Positions 25,348-33,457 of a stretch of DNA of 42,037 nt are shown here, piece after piece. The stretch spans positions 1 through 42,037 of the forward strand of contig JACZJN010000024.1 of NCBI GenBank assembly GCA_014860565.1, given 5' to 3'. Numbering within the stretch: the stretch's first letter is position 1; each line of letters opens with the position of its first letter. The notes below the pieces were generated by a model. It ran no database searches and was not told the DNA's origin. It saw nothing but the letters and a program-made list of their open reading frames with translations. A program made the position numbers and the translations under genes. Source of the DNA: Bacteroidota bacterium. GTDB taxonomy: Bacteria; Bacteroidota; Ignavibacteria; SZUA-365.

Positions 25348-26169
25348 TTACCAGGCCGTCCATCCACCGTCGACGACGAGGTTCGTCCCTGTCATGTAAC
25401 GCGAGGCATCGCTCGCGAGGAACACGATCGCGCCATGATAGTCGTTCGGCTCCGACATCCGCCCGAGTGGTGTGCGCTTCGCATAGTTAGCGACAAAGTC
25501 CTCGTCCTGTCCGTTGCGGACACCCCCGGGCGAAAGCGCGTTCACACGCACACCCGCATCGCCCCAGTACGCTGCGAGGAAGCGCGTAAAAGAAATCACG
25601 GCCCCTTTCGCGGTCGGATAGACTGCGGATTTATAAAACATCTGTTTTCCGTCGGGTCGACGGTACAGCGACTGATCCGGAGCGACGATGCCGTATGTCG
25701 ATGCGATGTTAATGATGCTGCCGCTCTTGCGCCTTGCCATGTGTGTCCCGACAATCTGGCTGCAGAGAAACATTCCGGTGACATTGACGTCGAGACACTT
25801 ACGCCAGAGTTCGAGTGGATAATTCTCGAAACGGGACGCTTCAAGTGCCGAAACCGGATCCTCCACCATGTCGTTGATGGCTGCGTTGTTGACCAGCACG
25901 TCGACCTGGCCGAATACGTCAATGCTTCGCTCCAGTAGTGTCTGTACCGATGCAGGGTCGGTGATGTCCGCTCCGACACCGAGCGCGGAGCGACCGGACG
26001 CGCGCTGCAGCGACGCGGCGAATGCCTCGGCGGCCTCATGATTGAGATCGGTGACGATGACATGCGCGCCTGCGCTGGCGAGGGCGTTGCAATGCTCACG
26101 TCCGATGAGTCCGAGCGCGCCGGTAACGATGGCCACCTTGTGATCGATGGAAAACACGGGGAGAGACAT
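25348..26169 (-). CDS. Short-chain dehydrogenase/reductase (SDR)
   Basis: 273 residues from the ATG at 26169, only 4 bp after the stop of the EEP gene, so translation may be coupled. The frame continues upstream to 26568 but there overlaps that gene. Classical SDR features: cofactor loop TGALGLIG near residue 17, acidic end of beta-2 (VTDLNH, suggesting NAD preference), DVLVNNAAIN, a conserved INIASTYG serine strand, catalytic Tyr184 and Lys188 (YPTAK), then LSPGGV and the C-terminal TGTNLVVDGGWTAW. By family knowledge it oxidises or reduces an alcohol/ketone. In this cluster the substrate is probably a sugar or sugar-phosphate intermediate. Confidence 0.92.
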   Translation of the reverse strand: MSLPVFSIDHKVAIVTGALGLIGREHCNALASAGAHVIVTDLNHEAAEAFAASLQRASGRSALGVGADITDPASVQTLLERSIDVFGQVDVLVNNAAINDMVEDPVSALEASRFENYPLELWRKCLDVNVTGMFLCSQIVGTHMARRKSGSIINIASTYGIVAPDQSLYRRPDGKQMFYKSAVYPTAKGAVISFTRFLAAYWGDAGVRVNALSPGGVRNGQDEDFVANYAKRTPLGRMSEPNDYHGAIVFLASDASRYMTGTNLVVDGGWTAW

Positions 26170-26173
26170 GCGG

Positions 26174-27127
26174 TCAGTTGTTGCGGGTTTTGAGTTCGAG
26201 ATCTGCATATACCGGGTAATGGTCTGAAAGGGTGAAATCATGAAGCACGCCGTAGTCATGTAGATGCCAGTGTCGGCTGAACATGATGTAGTCGAGCGTG
26301 CGGTTTGGAGCGCCCGTGGGATAGGTCCAGAATTGCAGCGAATCGTCGTGCCGAACGGTTCGCAGTCCTGCATCTTCGAGAATGCGCAGCGTACTGTCGT
26401 TGCGATAATTGTAGCGGTCGATGTCCCCTTCTCCGTAATTCCCGATACGGCACCCCCCCGGCACAGTGTTGAGGTCGCCCATGAAGACGATGGGCACATC
26501 GCCAAGCAGGCGCAATACTTCGGCGATGCTGCGCGCCTGCCGCATGCGCGCAGCGGGACTGTATGCATGAAGGTGCGTATTGCCGATCCAAACGATGCTG
26601 TCTTTCAGCAGAAAGGGGGCGATCGTGAAACCGCAGGAAGCGAGGAAAAACACCTTCCCAGGCATGAGCTCGCTGTACCCCTGGTCGGAGAGTTTCGGCA
26701 GCTGGCTCAGCATCAGGTTCTGGTAGCGGAAGCCGGCAAACCCGACTCCGTGTTCGATGAGCGCATCGAAACCGCTGAGGACGCGGTAATGATCGCGCTG
26801 CCGATACTTCGCGTGGATTTTTTCACCGATACCGAGAATGCCGTTGAAGACTTCCTGCAGGGCCACGATGTCATATCGCCGGCTGTGCTTGTTGAGCCAG
26901 TCGGATATGAAATACGCGTACGCGCGCGTCTCGTGCAGCAGCTCGATGCGCTGACCTTCCATCTCTTCCGCCTTGTCGAGGAGAAGGCCGAGCTTGGGTC
27001 CCTGTCCCCGATGCGTATTGATACTCAGGCACCGAAGCCGGTATTCGCGGAGCAGGGGATGTGAGCGGTCGGTGTGGAGGAGCGATGTCCTCTTGTGCTG
27101 CGCTTCGTTCGCTATCCGTGCGATCAT
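26174..27127 (-). CDS. Endonuclease/exonuclease/phosphatase (EEP) family protein
   Basis: 317 residues from the ATG at 27127, GGAG 9 nt upstream. Family signatures in order: LSINTHRG (strand with Asn), IVALQEVFNG (metal-binding Glu), WIGNTHLHAYSP (His), IVFMGDLNTVPGG (Asp and Asn), LDYIMFSRHW (Asp) and TLSDHYPVYADLEL (catalytic Asp-His). No signal peptide is visible, so it acts in the cytoplasm. EEP proteins cut phosphodiester or phosphomonoester bonds in DNA, RNA, inositol phosphates or sphingomyelin, and the sequence alone does not select among these. Its presence inside a sugar cluster is odd: 90 bp after the aminotransferase, 4 bp before the SDR. Confidence 0.88.
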   Translation of the reverse strand: MIARIANEAQHKRTSLLHTDRSHPLLREYRLRCLSINTHRGQGPKLGLLLDKAEEMEGQRIELLHETRAYAYFISDWLNKHSRRYDIVALQEVFNGILGIGEKIHAKYRQRDHYRVLSGFDALIEHGVGFAGFRYQNLMLSQLPKLSDQGYSELMPGKVFFLASCGFTIAPFLLKDSIVWIGNTHLHAYSPAARMRQARSIAEVLRLLGDVPIVFMGDLNTVPGGCRIGNYGEGDIDRYNYRNDSTLRILEDAGLRTVRHDDSLQFWTYPTGAPNRTLDYIMFSRHWHLHDYGVLHDFTLSDHYPVYADLELKTRNN

Positions 27128-27217
27128 GCCTGGTACTCCGAAATGAGGTGCATCACTACTGTACTATGCAACTGTCTGCTTCTGGCTGCTATGAAATGGA
27201 ACTGCTTCGCCGCTGAG

Positions 27218-28558
27218 CTATGCAGCCTTCTGCTTCGCCTTTGTATGAAAATGCCCGGTCTTGCGGAACACGGGTTCGACGGGCTCTCCGCGCAGTGCGG
27301 TCTCTATCGTGCCTGCATCCACTGCGGTCTTGAGCATCGGGAGAACCTCCCGGTACACCGCGAGCGTGTGTTCGATGTCGGTGTCGCTGTGGCTGAAGCT
27401 CATGTTGTGGAAGCCGGACCAGAGAATGCCCCGGCGTATCAGTTCCTGCTGCACGAATGATTTCATGAGCAGGGGATTGCCCGCGGAGATATCGAAGGTC
27501 ACGATGCTGCGGCAATCGTAGCCCTTGCACTGCACGTAAGGCATATCAAACTCCGCCGCGAGCATGTTGACACCATCTTTCAGCCGTCGGCCCTGTGCGA
27601 AGAGGTAGTCATGGACACGCTCTTCGCGCATTTCCTCTATCGTGGCTTTTGCCGCTGCGAGGGACAGTGCCTCGCCGCCGAAGGTAGTGAAGAAGAAGAC
27701 GTCCTTCTCACAAAGCGACATGACATCCGCACGTCCGGTCAAGACCGAGAGCGGCATGCCGTTGGCGATGGCCTTTGAAAAACAGGCCATATCGGCTTTT
27801 ACGCCGAAGTATTCCTGCGCGCCGCCAAGGGCGAGACGGAATCCGGTCCACATTTCATCGAAAATCAGCAGAGTACCGTTGCGTTCGCATGCGGCCTTGA
27901 GTTCCTGGAGGAAGTTGTTTTCCGGTGCATCGAACACCACCGGCTCGAGTATCACACAGGCGGTGTCATCATCGAGGGCATCGATCACCGAAGCGATATC
28001 GTTATAGTTGAGCGTGTACGTCAGGTCACGCACGGCTTGGGGGATGCCGCGGTTGCGGTCGGTGGTGGAAATATACCAGTCGTGCCAGCCGTGATAGCCG
28101 CAGCACAGGACGGTACTGCGTCCGGTGAATGCGCGGGCGAGCCGAACGGCGGCAGACGTGACGTCGTTGCCGGATTTCGAATAGCGGACCATCTCGGCAT
28201 TGGGAATGACCTCGCGGAGGAGTTCCGCCACCTCGACTTCGAGAGGATGTACGAGCGAAAAGGTGATGCCGTCGTCGAGCTGTGCGCGAATGGCGTCATC
28301 GACGCGCGGATACCCGTAGCCCAGCGAAATCGGCCCGATTCCCATGTTGTAATCGATGTATTGGTTCCCATCCACATCCCACAGATGTGCGCCCTTCGCG
28401 CGGGCGGCGAATTTCGGCGCAACGCCGCGCACATATTGTCCGGCGCCTTTCGCGAGCGTCTGGGTCTGTGAAGGAATCAGTCCGACGGCCCGCGCGTAGA
28501 GCGCATCGGATTGTGTGATGTCGGGATCACTGCTGTTGAATGCGATGGTATTGGACAT
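27218..28558 (-). CDS. Class III PLP aminotransferase, glutamate-1-semialdehyde aminomutase-like
   Basis: 446 residues from the ATG at 28558; a GTG at 28567 overlaps the previous stop (GTGA) and is an alternative start. The fold is that of fold-type I class III transaminases: AHLWDVDGNQYIDYNMGIGP, SGNDVTSAAVRLARAFTGR, CGYHGWHDW, ILEPV, LLIFDEMWTGFR and the PLP-lysine loop MACFSKAIANGMPLS with Lys262. The IDYNMGIGP and GYHGWHDW segments resemble glutamate-1-semialdehyde aminomutases, but here the gene is flanked by transketolase and sugar genes and by no haem genes. By inference it aminates (or moves an amino group on) a sugar aldehyde or ketone. It follows the transketolase C gene with overlap or a 5-bp gap. 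Confidence 0.9.
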   Translation of the reverse strand: MSNTIAFNSSDPDITQSDALYARAVGLIPSQTQTLAKGAGQYVRGVAPKFAARAKGAHLWDVDGNQYIDYNMGIGPISLGYGYPRVDDAIRAQLDDGITFSLVHPLEVEVAELLREVIPNAEMVRYSKSGNDVTSAAVRLARAFTGRSTVLCCGYHGWHDWYISTTDRNRGIPQAVRDLTYTLNYNDIASVIDALDDDTACVILEPVVFDAPENNFLQELKAACERNGTLLIFDEMWTGFRLALGGAQEYFGVKADMACFSKAIANGMPLSVLTGRADVMSLCEKDVFFFTTFGGEALSLAAAKATIEEMREERVHDYLFAQGRRLKDGVNMLAAEFDMPYVQCKGYDCRSIVTFDISAGNPLLMKSFVQQELIRRGILWSGFHNMSFSHSDTDIEHTLAVYREVLPMLKTAVDAGTIETALRGEPVEPVFRKTGHFHTKAKQKAA

Positions 28559-28563
28559 GGTGC

Positions 28564-29523
28564 TCACAGATAGGTTTTAAAGTGGGATTCGGAAAGGACC
28601 TGCAAATCGTGCCGATAACCGCGACGCTCGAGTTCCGTCAGGATGCGTGCCGCGATATCCTGTCCCGTGCATTCTTCATGCTCGAGGACACGCGGGAGCG
28701 TCGCGGGTCGGAACCAGCGTTCCTCCAGTGCGATCGGGAGCAGGGGACACATGATCTGCTTCTCCAGGCAAAGCTCGGCGAGGATCGACACAAGTCCGCC
28801 GGTCTTGAAATGATCCTCGACGGTCACAAGCATCGCGCATTCATTCACCGCGCGAATGACGGCTGCCTCGTCTAGCGGTTTGAGTGTGCGGAGATTCACA
28901 ACGCGGCAGCGAATGCCTTCCGCGTTCAGCAGCTGTGCGGCCGTCCACGCCTCGCGGAAAAGAAATCCGTAGGTGAGAATGGCGACGTCCTTTCCGTCTC
29001 CATGTTCTTCCGCCTTGCCAATGGCGAAGGGCTCGTGGTGCTCGGTCACCGCGGGCAGGCTGTTGAAGCGGATGTACCACGGACGAGGTGAGGCGATGAT
29101 TGCCGTGATTCCCGAAATCATTTCGTCATTGTCCGCCGGGGCAAACACTTGCATGCCGGGAATGCCGCGCATCAGGGAGATGTCTTCCAGCGCCTGGTGT
29201 GTAGGACCGTTGCCGTCGGAAAGGAAGCCGGGAACCGCCCCGACCAGCTTGACAGGCAAGGAGGGAATGCCGACGTCGGTACGGATGAATTCGAATGCGC
29301 GCAAGGTCAGAAAGGTCGCGAGTGCATGTACGATCGGAATTCGTCCGCGAAGGGCGAGTCCGGCGGCCGCACCGATCATCGTCATCTCACTGATGCCGAC
29401 ATCGATGAGGCGTTCGCCGAGATGCTGCGGGAGATTGCGAATGGCTGCCCGGTTTTCCGCGGTCATCACCAGCACGCGATCGTCATCGGTGGTGATCTGT
29501 CGCAGGAGTTCTTCGTATGTCAT
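28564..29523 (-). CDS. Transketolase C-terminal subunit (split transketolase)
   Basis: 319 residues, ATG at 29523. It carries the pyrimidine-binding and C-terminal domains of transketolase / DXS-type enzymes: RLIDVGISEMTMIGAAAGLA (with the activating Glu), LRAFEFIRTDVG, GPTHQALEDISLMRGIPGMQ, VFAPADNDEM and, in the last third, VVNLRTLKPLDEAAV and TVEDH. It lacks the TPP/diphosphate domain, which is encoded by the gene before it (29559-30437, 35 bp gap). The two should form one heteromeric enzyme that transfers two-carbon ketol units between sugars. Such split pairs are known in archaea and in some bacterial surface-polysaccharide clusters. The donor and acceptor here are unknown. Confidence 0.93.
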   Translation of the reverse strand: MTYEELLRQITTDDDRVLVMTAENRAAIRNLPQHLGERLIDVGISEMTMIGAAAGLALRGRIPIVHALATFLTLRAFEFIRTDVGIPSLPVKLVGAVPGFLSDGNGPTHQALEDISLMRGIPGMQVFAPADNDEMISGITAIIASPRPWYIRFNSLPAVTEHHEPFAIGKAEEHGDGKDVAILTYGFLFREAWTAAQLLNAEGIRCRVVNLRTLKPLDEAAVIRAVNECAMLVTVEDHFKTGGLVSILAELCLEKQIMCPLLPIALEERWFRPATLPRVLEHEECTGQDIAARILTELERRGYRHDLQVLSESHFKTYL

Positions 29524-29558
29524 GATACCTGTGTACCTGGAGTGTGGTGGGAGAAACG

Positions 29559-30437
29559 TTAACGGACGAAGAGTGTTTCCGATGTGAGTGCGGCATCACC
29601 GATGCCATGCAATTCGTCGAGGAGCATCGCGACTTCTTCGGATGAAAAATTGACGAACCAGCGATCCGCCCGCTCCTCGATGCTCGGCAGTCCCTTCCCG
29701 CGCACGGTGTCGGCGATCACGACACTCGGCTTCCCTTTTTCGAAGGGCAGCGAGGAAAAGACTTCTGCCATTTGATCGAACGAATGTCCGTCGATGCGGC
29801 GAGGCGACCAACCGAACGCGGTGAATTTATCTTCGAGCGGTTCGAGCGGTATCAATGACTCGGTACGCGTGTTGGCCTGGAAGCTGTTGCGGTCGACGAT
29901 CGCCACGAGGTTGTCGAGGTGATGCGCCTGAGCGACCAGGCAACTTTCCCATATGGAACCTTCATTGAGCTCCCCGTCACCGAGCAGGACGAACACGCGG
30001 TTCGCATTCTTGCGCATCCGGATGTCCAGGGCGACGCCGACGCCGACCGAGAGCAAGTGTCCCAGGGAACCTGAATGGAACTCGACGCCGGGAATGCTGC
30101 GGTTGGGATGCCAGTACAGATTGTCGGTCGCTTTCAGGTGATTGGCGAGCCGCGCACGGTCGAAGTACCCGAGTTCCGCGAGCGTGCCGTACAAGGCCGG
30201 AACATCGTGGCCCTTTGAGAGAAGGAAATAATCGCGTGCGGGATCGTCGACCCGTTCGGGTGAGATGTCGAGAACGTGGCTGTAGAGATACGTGATCAGG
30301 TCGGCGCATGAAAGCGATGCGCCGATGAAACAACCGCCATCGGTGGACAGGCGGATGATGTGTTCGCGTACCCGCAGGGCGAGCGTTTCGAGTTGGTCTC
30401 GTTCTATTGCTTGCATGGGATATCCCTGTTGTGTCAT
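29559..30437 (-). CDS. Transketolase N-terminal subunit (TPP-binding)
   Basis: 292 residues from the ATG at 30437, whose bases overlap the stop of the SpsF-like gene as ATGA, which suggests translational coupling. An internal ATG at 30416 with AGGGA upstream is an alternative start. It shows the N-terminal transketolase domain: CFIGASLSCADLITYLY, YFLLSKGHDVPALYG, GVEFHSGSLGHLLSVGVG, the TPP/metal motif LLGDGELNEGSIWES, IVDRNSFQ and VIADTVRGKGLP. The domain stops before the pyrimidine-binding part, which is the next gene. Together they form a cytoplasmic ketol transferase, probably making a sugar for the surface glycan; no pentose-phosphate genes are adjacent. Confidence 0.93.
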   Translation of the reverse strand: MTQQGYPMQAIERDQLETLALRVREHIIRLSTDGGCFIGASLSCADLITYLYSHVLDISPERVDDPARDYFLLSKGHDVPALYGTLAELGYFDRARLANHLKATDNLYWHPNRSIPGVEFHSGSLGHLLSVGVGVALDIRMRKNANRVFVLLGDGELNEGSIWESCLVAQAHHLDNLVAIVDRNSFQANTRTESLIPLEPLEDKFTAFGWSPRRIDGHSFDQMAEVFSSLPFEKGKPSVVIADTVRGKGLPSIEERADRWFVNFSSEEVAMLLDELHGIGDAALTSETLFVR

Positions 30438-31270
30438 GGGAATACAGTTGTGTGCGGTGAAGATTGGGTGCTACCGGGACGCGTCATGTCCGCGGTAATG
30501 GTCAACAGTTCGTGCAGATGATGGCGGTACCAATTCACGCCGGCGTGCCGGGCATTGATTGCCGCGATGGCGGGCTCGCGCTCCAGGAGTCCCAGGATGT
30601 CGTCGCATGTGAAATGCGCTCCGTGCAACGGGTACAGACGGGTGTATACCGTCCGGATGAACTGGTAATCCTCGGCGTAATCGATGGTCCAACGATGCGT
30701 CATGGAGAGATTCCGGTCGCTGTCCCAGGCGATGTTGCCGATGCGGAAGCGGTCGGGCCGTTCCCAGAGGTAGGGGGTTGTATGCTCACGCTCCATTGCG
30801 AGACGCGCATGTTTCCATGCATCGTGCAAAGCCTGTATCGAGACGACCTCGACGTCGTTTCCGTCGGGCCAGCTGGGCGGATGAAGATTGCTTACGTAAT
30901 CGTACTGATCCTGATGCGTGATATACCACGCGAGCACCCGATCAACGATCGCAGGATCTATCAGGGGACAATCCGACGGAATCTTGACGACGACATCGGC
31001 GTCGTAAAGCAGTGCCGTCCGGTAATGCCGGTCGAGCAGATCGAAGGGATCGCCGCTGTAGCACAATATGCCTTCACGGTTGCAGAGGAGACGGATGTCG
31101 ATGTCCTCGGGTTCCGTCGTGGTCGCGACGACGATTGTCGCGGGAGTGCGGACAAGACGCAGGCGTTCGATCATCCGCACAAGAAGCGGCTTCCCCATGA
31201 GAGGGAGAAGGACCTTTCCCGGAAGACGACTGCTGCCGCAGCGCGCTTGGACGATAATGACGATATTCAT
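30434..31270 (-). CDS. SpsF-like cytidylyltransferase family protein
   Basis: 278 residues from the ATG at 31270, 3 bp after the previous stop, with an AGAGGA ribosome binding site. The N-terminal nucleotidyltransferase signature is clear: VIIVQARCGSSRLPGKVLLP, then KPLLVRMIERL, a GDPFDLLDRHYRTA segment, VVKIPSDCPLIDPAIVD (metal Asp) and MTHRWTIDYAEDY. This is the pattern of SpsF (spore coat polysaccharide) proteins, relatives of CMP-Kdo and CMP-sialic acid synthetases. By family knowledge it transfers CMP from CTP to a sugar acid. In this cluster it is the only visible activating enzyme, so it is the probable partner of the NeuB-like product. Its stop overlaps the transketolase N start. Confidence 0.88.
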   Translation of the reverse strand: MNIVIIVQARCGSSRLPGKVLLPLMGKPLLVRMIERLRLVRTPATIVVATTTEPEDIDIRLLCNREGILCYSGDPFDLLDRHYRTALLYDADVVVKIPSDCPLIDPAIVDRVLAWYITHQDQYDYVSNLHPPSWPDGNDVEVVSIQALHDAWKHARLAMEREHTTPYLWERPDRFRIGNIAWDSDRNLSMTHRWTIDYAEDYQFIRTVYTRLYPLHGAHFTCDDILGLLEREPAIAAINARHAGVNWYRHHLHELLTITADMTRPGSTQSSPHTTVFP

Positions 31271-31273
31271 GGA

Positions 31274-32329
31274 TTATATCCTCTCCGCGAAGAGCAGGCG
31301 TGAAACACGCTGCCAGGTTTCAGGCGTAAAGCGCGAACGGCGCACAGGACGTGTCCGCAAGCGGGTACGTGGTGCATTTCCACGTTCGAGAAAATCCCGG
31401 CACATATCGGCGATGCGCTTCGCGGAAGTTCCCCCGTTCTGAATCGGCACCTGCGCGCGCAGCTCGTCCATGTCGAATTCCGAGTGCACTTCCTTTCCGA
31501 GCGCCAGTCCGACGTACACGACGGAGGAAAACCGCGTGATGAGCACGGCGCAGTTTGCGACCATGTGGTTGGTGTTTCCCTCGGTGTAGACAAGGGCTCC
31601 CGGGGCCTCGTCCTTGATCTCTTCTGCCGCACGCGCGTGATTCTCATTCGGATGCAGTTTGAAAATCAGGGTTCTTCCGGCGGCGATATCCACACATTGA
31701 CGGATGAATTTCCTGCGGTTCTCGTAGCGGAATGTTTCACGCGTATCGCTGGTGGCGACCAGAACGTAATCGCGATGGGGGAAATCATTCTCGAGATACT
31801 GCGCACAATTGTCGAAGTTCGGAATGCCTGTGACGACGAGTTTTTCGGGTCGCACCCCTTTGTCGATAAAGAGGTCCCGGTATCCGTTGCTTGCGACGCA
31901 GAAATAGTCATAGCGATCGCTCAGCCCCGTGACGGACGTGCTTGCAAAGTAACGAGGGAGGCGGAGATGCTTGACGAGATGATAGGCAAAGCCTTCCGGA
32001 TCGGTCATGCCTTCCTGCACGAGCACCAGCTTGCGGCTGCGGATGTTACGAGGGACGATCAGATCCTGGCAGGTCAGCACGAGATCGTATTCATGCGCGA
32101 TGCCATGGTCGTCGATGTTGAGATTGTGCTGCCGCATGTATGCAAGCGCGCGGGTCCGCATCTTATTCCCGAGAATGGTGAATTCGAGAAACCCGTGCCG
32201 GCTCAGCCAACGGATCAGATAGTCGCCGTAATAGGGCGTGAAATGGTTTTCATACTCGGGCAAATGCGAGGCGATCTGATGCATCTGCGTCGTTTGATTG
32301 AGTGTACCGCATATATACAGAATGTTCAT
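31274..32329 (-). CDS. Glycosyltransferase-like protein of the surface-sugar cluster (GT-B type suspected)
   Basis: 351 residues from the ATG at 32329, which overlaps the stop of the flippase-like gene as ATGA. The frame is open further upstream, but that is the neighbour's reverse frame. The N-terminus (MNILYICGTLNQTTQMHQIA) and a C-terminal half with VLVATSDTRETFR, TLIFKLHPNENHARAAEEI, a VYTEGNTNHMVANCAVLI strand-helix and FSSVVYVGLALGKEVHSEFD fit a GT-B fold as in capsule, polysialyl- or CDP-glycerol-type transferases. The KLHPNE segment is typical of that superfamily. There is no membrane segment. I cannot assign donor or acceptor; by position it probably uses the CMP-activated product of the cluster. 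The C-terminal 40 residues are very Arg-rich. Confidence 0.65.
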   Translation of the reverse strand: MNILYICGTLNQTTQMHQIASHLPEYENHFTPYYGDYLIRWLSRHGFLEFTILGNKMRTRALAYMRQHNLNIDDHGIAHEYDLVLTCQDLIVPRNIRSRKLVLVQEGMTDPEGFAYHLVKHLRLPRYFASTSVTGLSDRYDYFCVASNGYRDLFIDKGVRPEKLVVTGIPNFDNCAQYLENDFPHRDYVLVATSDTRETFRYENRRKFIRQCVDIAAGRTLIFKLHPNENHARAAEEIKDEAPGALVYTEGNTNHMVANCAVLITRFSSVVYVGLALGKEVHSEFDMDELRAQVPIQNGGTSAKRIADMCRDFLERGNAPRTRLRTRPVRRSRFTPETWQRVSRLLFAERI

Positions 32330-33390
32330 GCCGGTCTGGATTTCTGAAGAGGAATGTGAAAGGGATTGATGCCGAGGTATCCGAACAGCCCCAGACCGAT
32401 GCCCGCCCATGCGAGTTCCTTTCCCCTGCGGATGACGATGAATGCCGCGGAGAGTGCCAGCGCTTCGGGCCCGATCAGTGCCGAGAGCAGTGCGGCGAAG
32501 CTGATTTCCTGCGCTCCGAGTCCCGACGGAATGAAGAAAAACAGCAGCTTCACAAGGGCGGCGATGGACTCGATGATGACCGCTTGCACGATCGTGACAT
32601 TGGCTCCGAGCAGCGTCAGAATGAGCCAGGTTTCCATCGCCATGACGCACCAGCTCAGCATGAAATATCCGAGGGAATGCAGCAGCCGGGACTTCCGTTT
32701 GAGACGAAACGCGTTCAGATACCCGTCGATCTCCGTAAGGACGATGCGTCCTCGCCGGATGAATTGTTTCACCGCATCGAGGGGAATGTGTTCGAGAATG
32801 CTCGCAAGTTGGGTGAGGCGTCCACCGCTGTACGGAAGAAACAACGCTCCCGTGAAAAGCGCCGCCGCGGCCGCCGCACCGATTCCCGCGGCAGGGGTGG
32901 CGAAGACACCTGTTTGTTTCAATGGTCCCGAATAACTGATCGCCGCCAATGCGAGACCCGCCAGAAGGAACAGCATCTGGGTGATGGCGATATTGATCTT
33001 CGCAACGATGGTTACAGCAAGGGCATCGCTCCAGCGCATGCGAAGGCGTTTCTGGAGCAGGAACGGACGCAGGGTCTCGGCGAAAGCCACGCCGGCAGGA
33101 AATGTGTTCATCACTGCGTCGGTGGCGAGACGGATGGCGCTGATCTCACGCATGGGAATATCCCGTGGAACAGGCATGGTATGACGCCAGCCGCGTGCGT
33201 CGAGCATGGTCACGAACGCATATGGGAGGAATGGAATTACAGCCAGCGGTCCCATGCGTCGCAGGAGTGAAAGCGCTTCGTGTATATCGAGCGCATGAAA
33301 CTGCGACCAGAGCAGAAATGCGATCGCACTTATGACACTGACTTTTACCGCAAGGGTCAGGGAGCGCGTTATCGGGCGCGGAGGATTCAT
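32326..33390 (-). CDS. Flippase-like / lysylphosphatidylglycerol synthase TM-region family protein (UPF0104)
   Basis: 354 residues, ATG at 33390, no clear ribosome binding site. It has about eight hydrophobic segments (for example VISAIAFLLWSQFHALDIH, a VVAFPLPY-like stretch near 50, MLFLLAGLALAAI, FMLSWCVMAMETWLILTLL, LVKLLFFFIPSGLGAQE). The loop FIPSGLGAQEISFAALLSAL near the C-terminus is the hallmark of the UPF0104 / AglD / LPG-synthase membrane family. By family knowledge these proteins handle lipid-linked or lipid substrates; a sugar-lipid transport or transfer role is inferred from the neighbours. It is translationally coupled to the next gene and 67 bp after the IMPase-like gene. Confidence 0.85.
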   Translation of the reverse strand: MNPPRPITRSLTLAVKVSVISAIAFLLWSQFHALDIHEALSLLRRMGPLAVIPFLPYAFVTMLDARGWRHTMPVPRDIPMREISAIRLATDAVMNTFPAGVAFAETLRPFLLQKRLRMRWSDALAVTIVAKINIAITQMLFLLAGLALAAISYSGPLKQTGVFATPAAGIGAAAAAALFTGALFLPYSGGRLTQLASILEHIPLDAVKQFIRRGRIVLTEIDGYLNAFRLKRKSRLLHSLGYFMLSWCVMAMETWLILTLLGANVTIVQAVIIESIAALVKLLFFFIPSGLGAQEISFAALLSALIGPEALALSAAFIVIRRGKELAWAGIGLGLFGYLGINPFHIPLQKSRPA

Positions 33391-33457
33391 GAAGCTAAAC
33401 TAGAGCCCCACTGTTCTTCCTGCGTTAAGATGCGATGAGTTCGATGTGGGGGAATCG

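Noticed and set aside
27218-27300. Aminotransferase C-terminus RGEPVEP as an inserted dispersed repeat
   Set aside because: The peptide looks like a known repeat-derived tail, but similar endings seem possible in true homologues and no second copy exists in the window; not supportable.
23537-31270. Ordinary sialic, legionaminic or pseudaminic acid biosynthesis
   Set aside because: No NeuA, NeuC, PseB/LegB-type dehydratase, DegT aminotransferase or acetyltransferase is present; SpsF and transketolase genes are not part of those routes.
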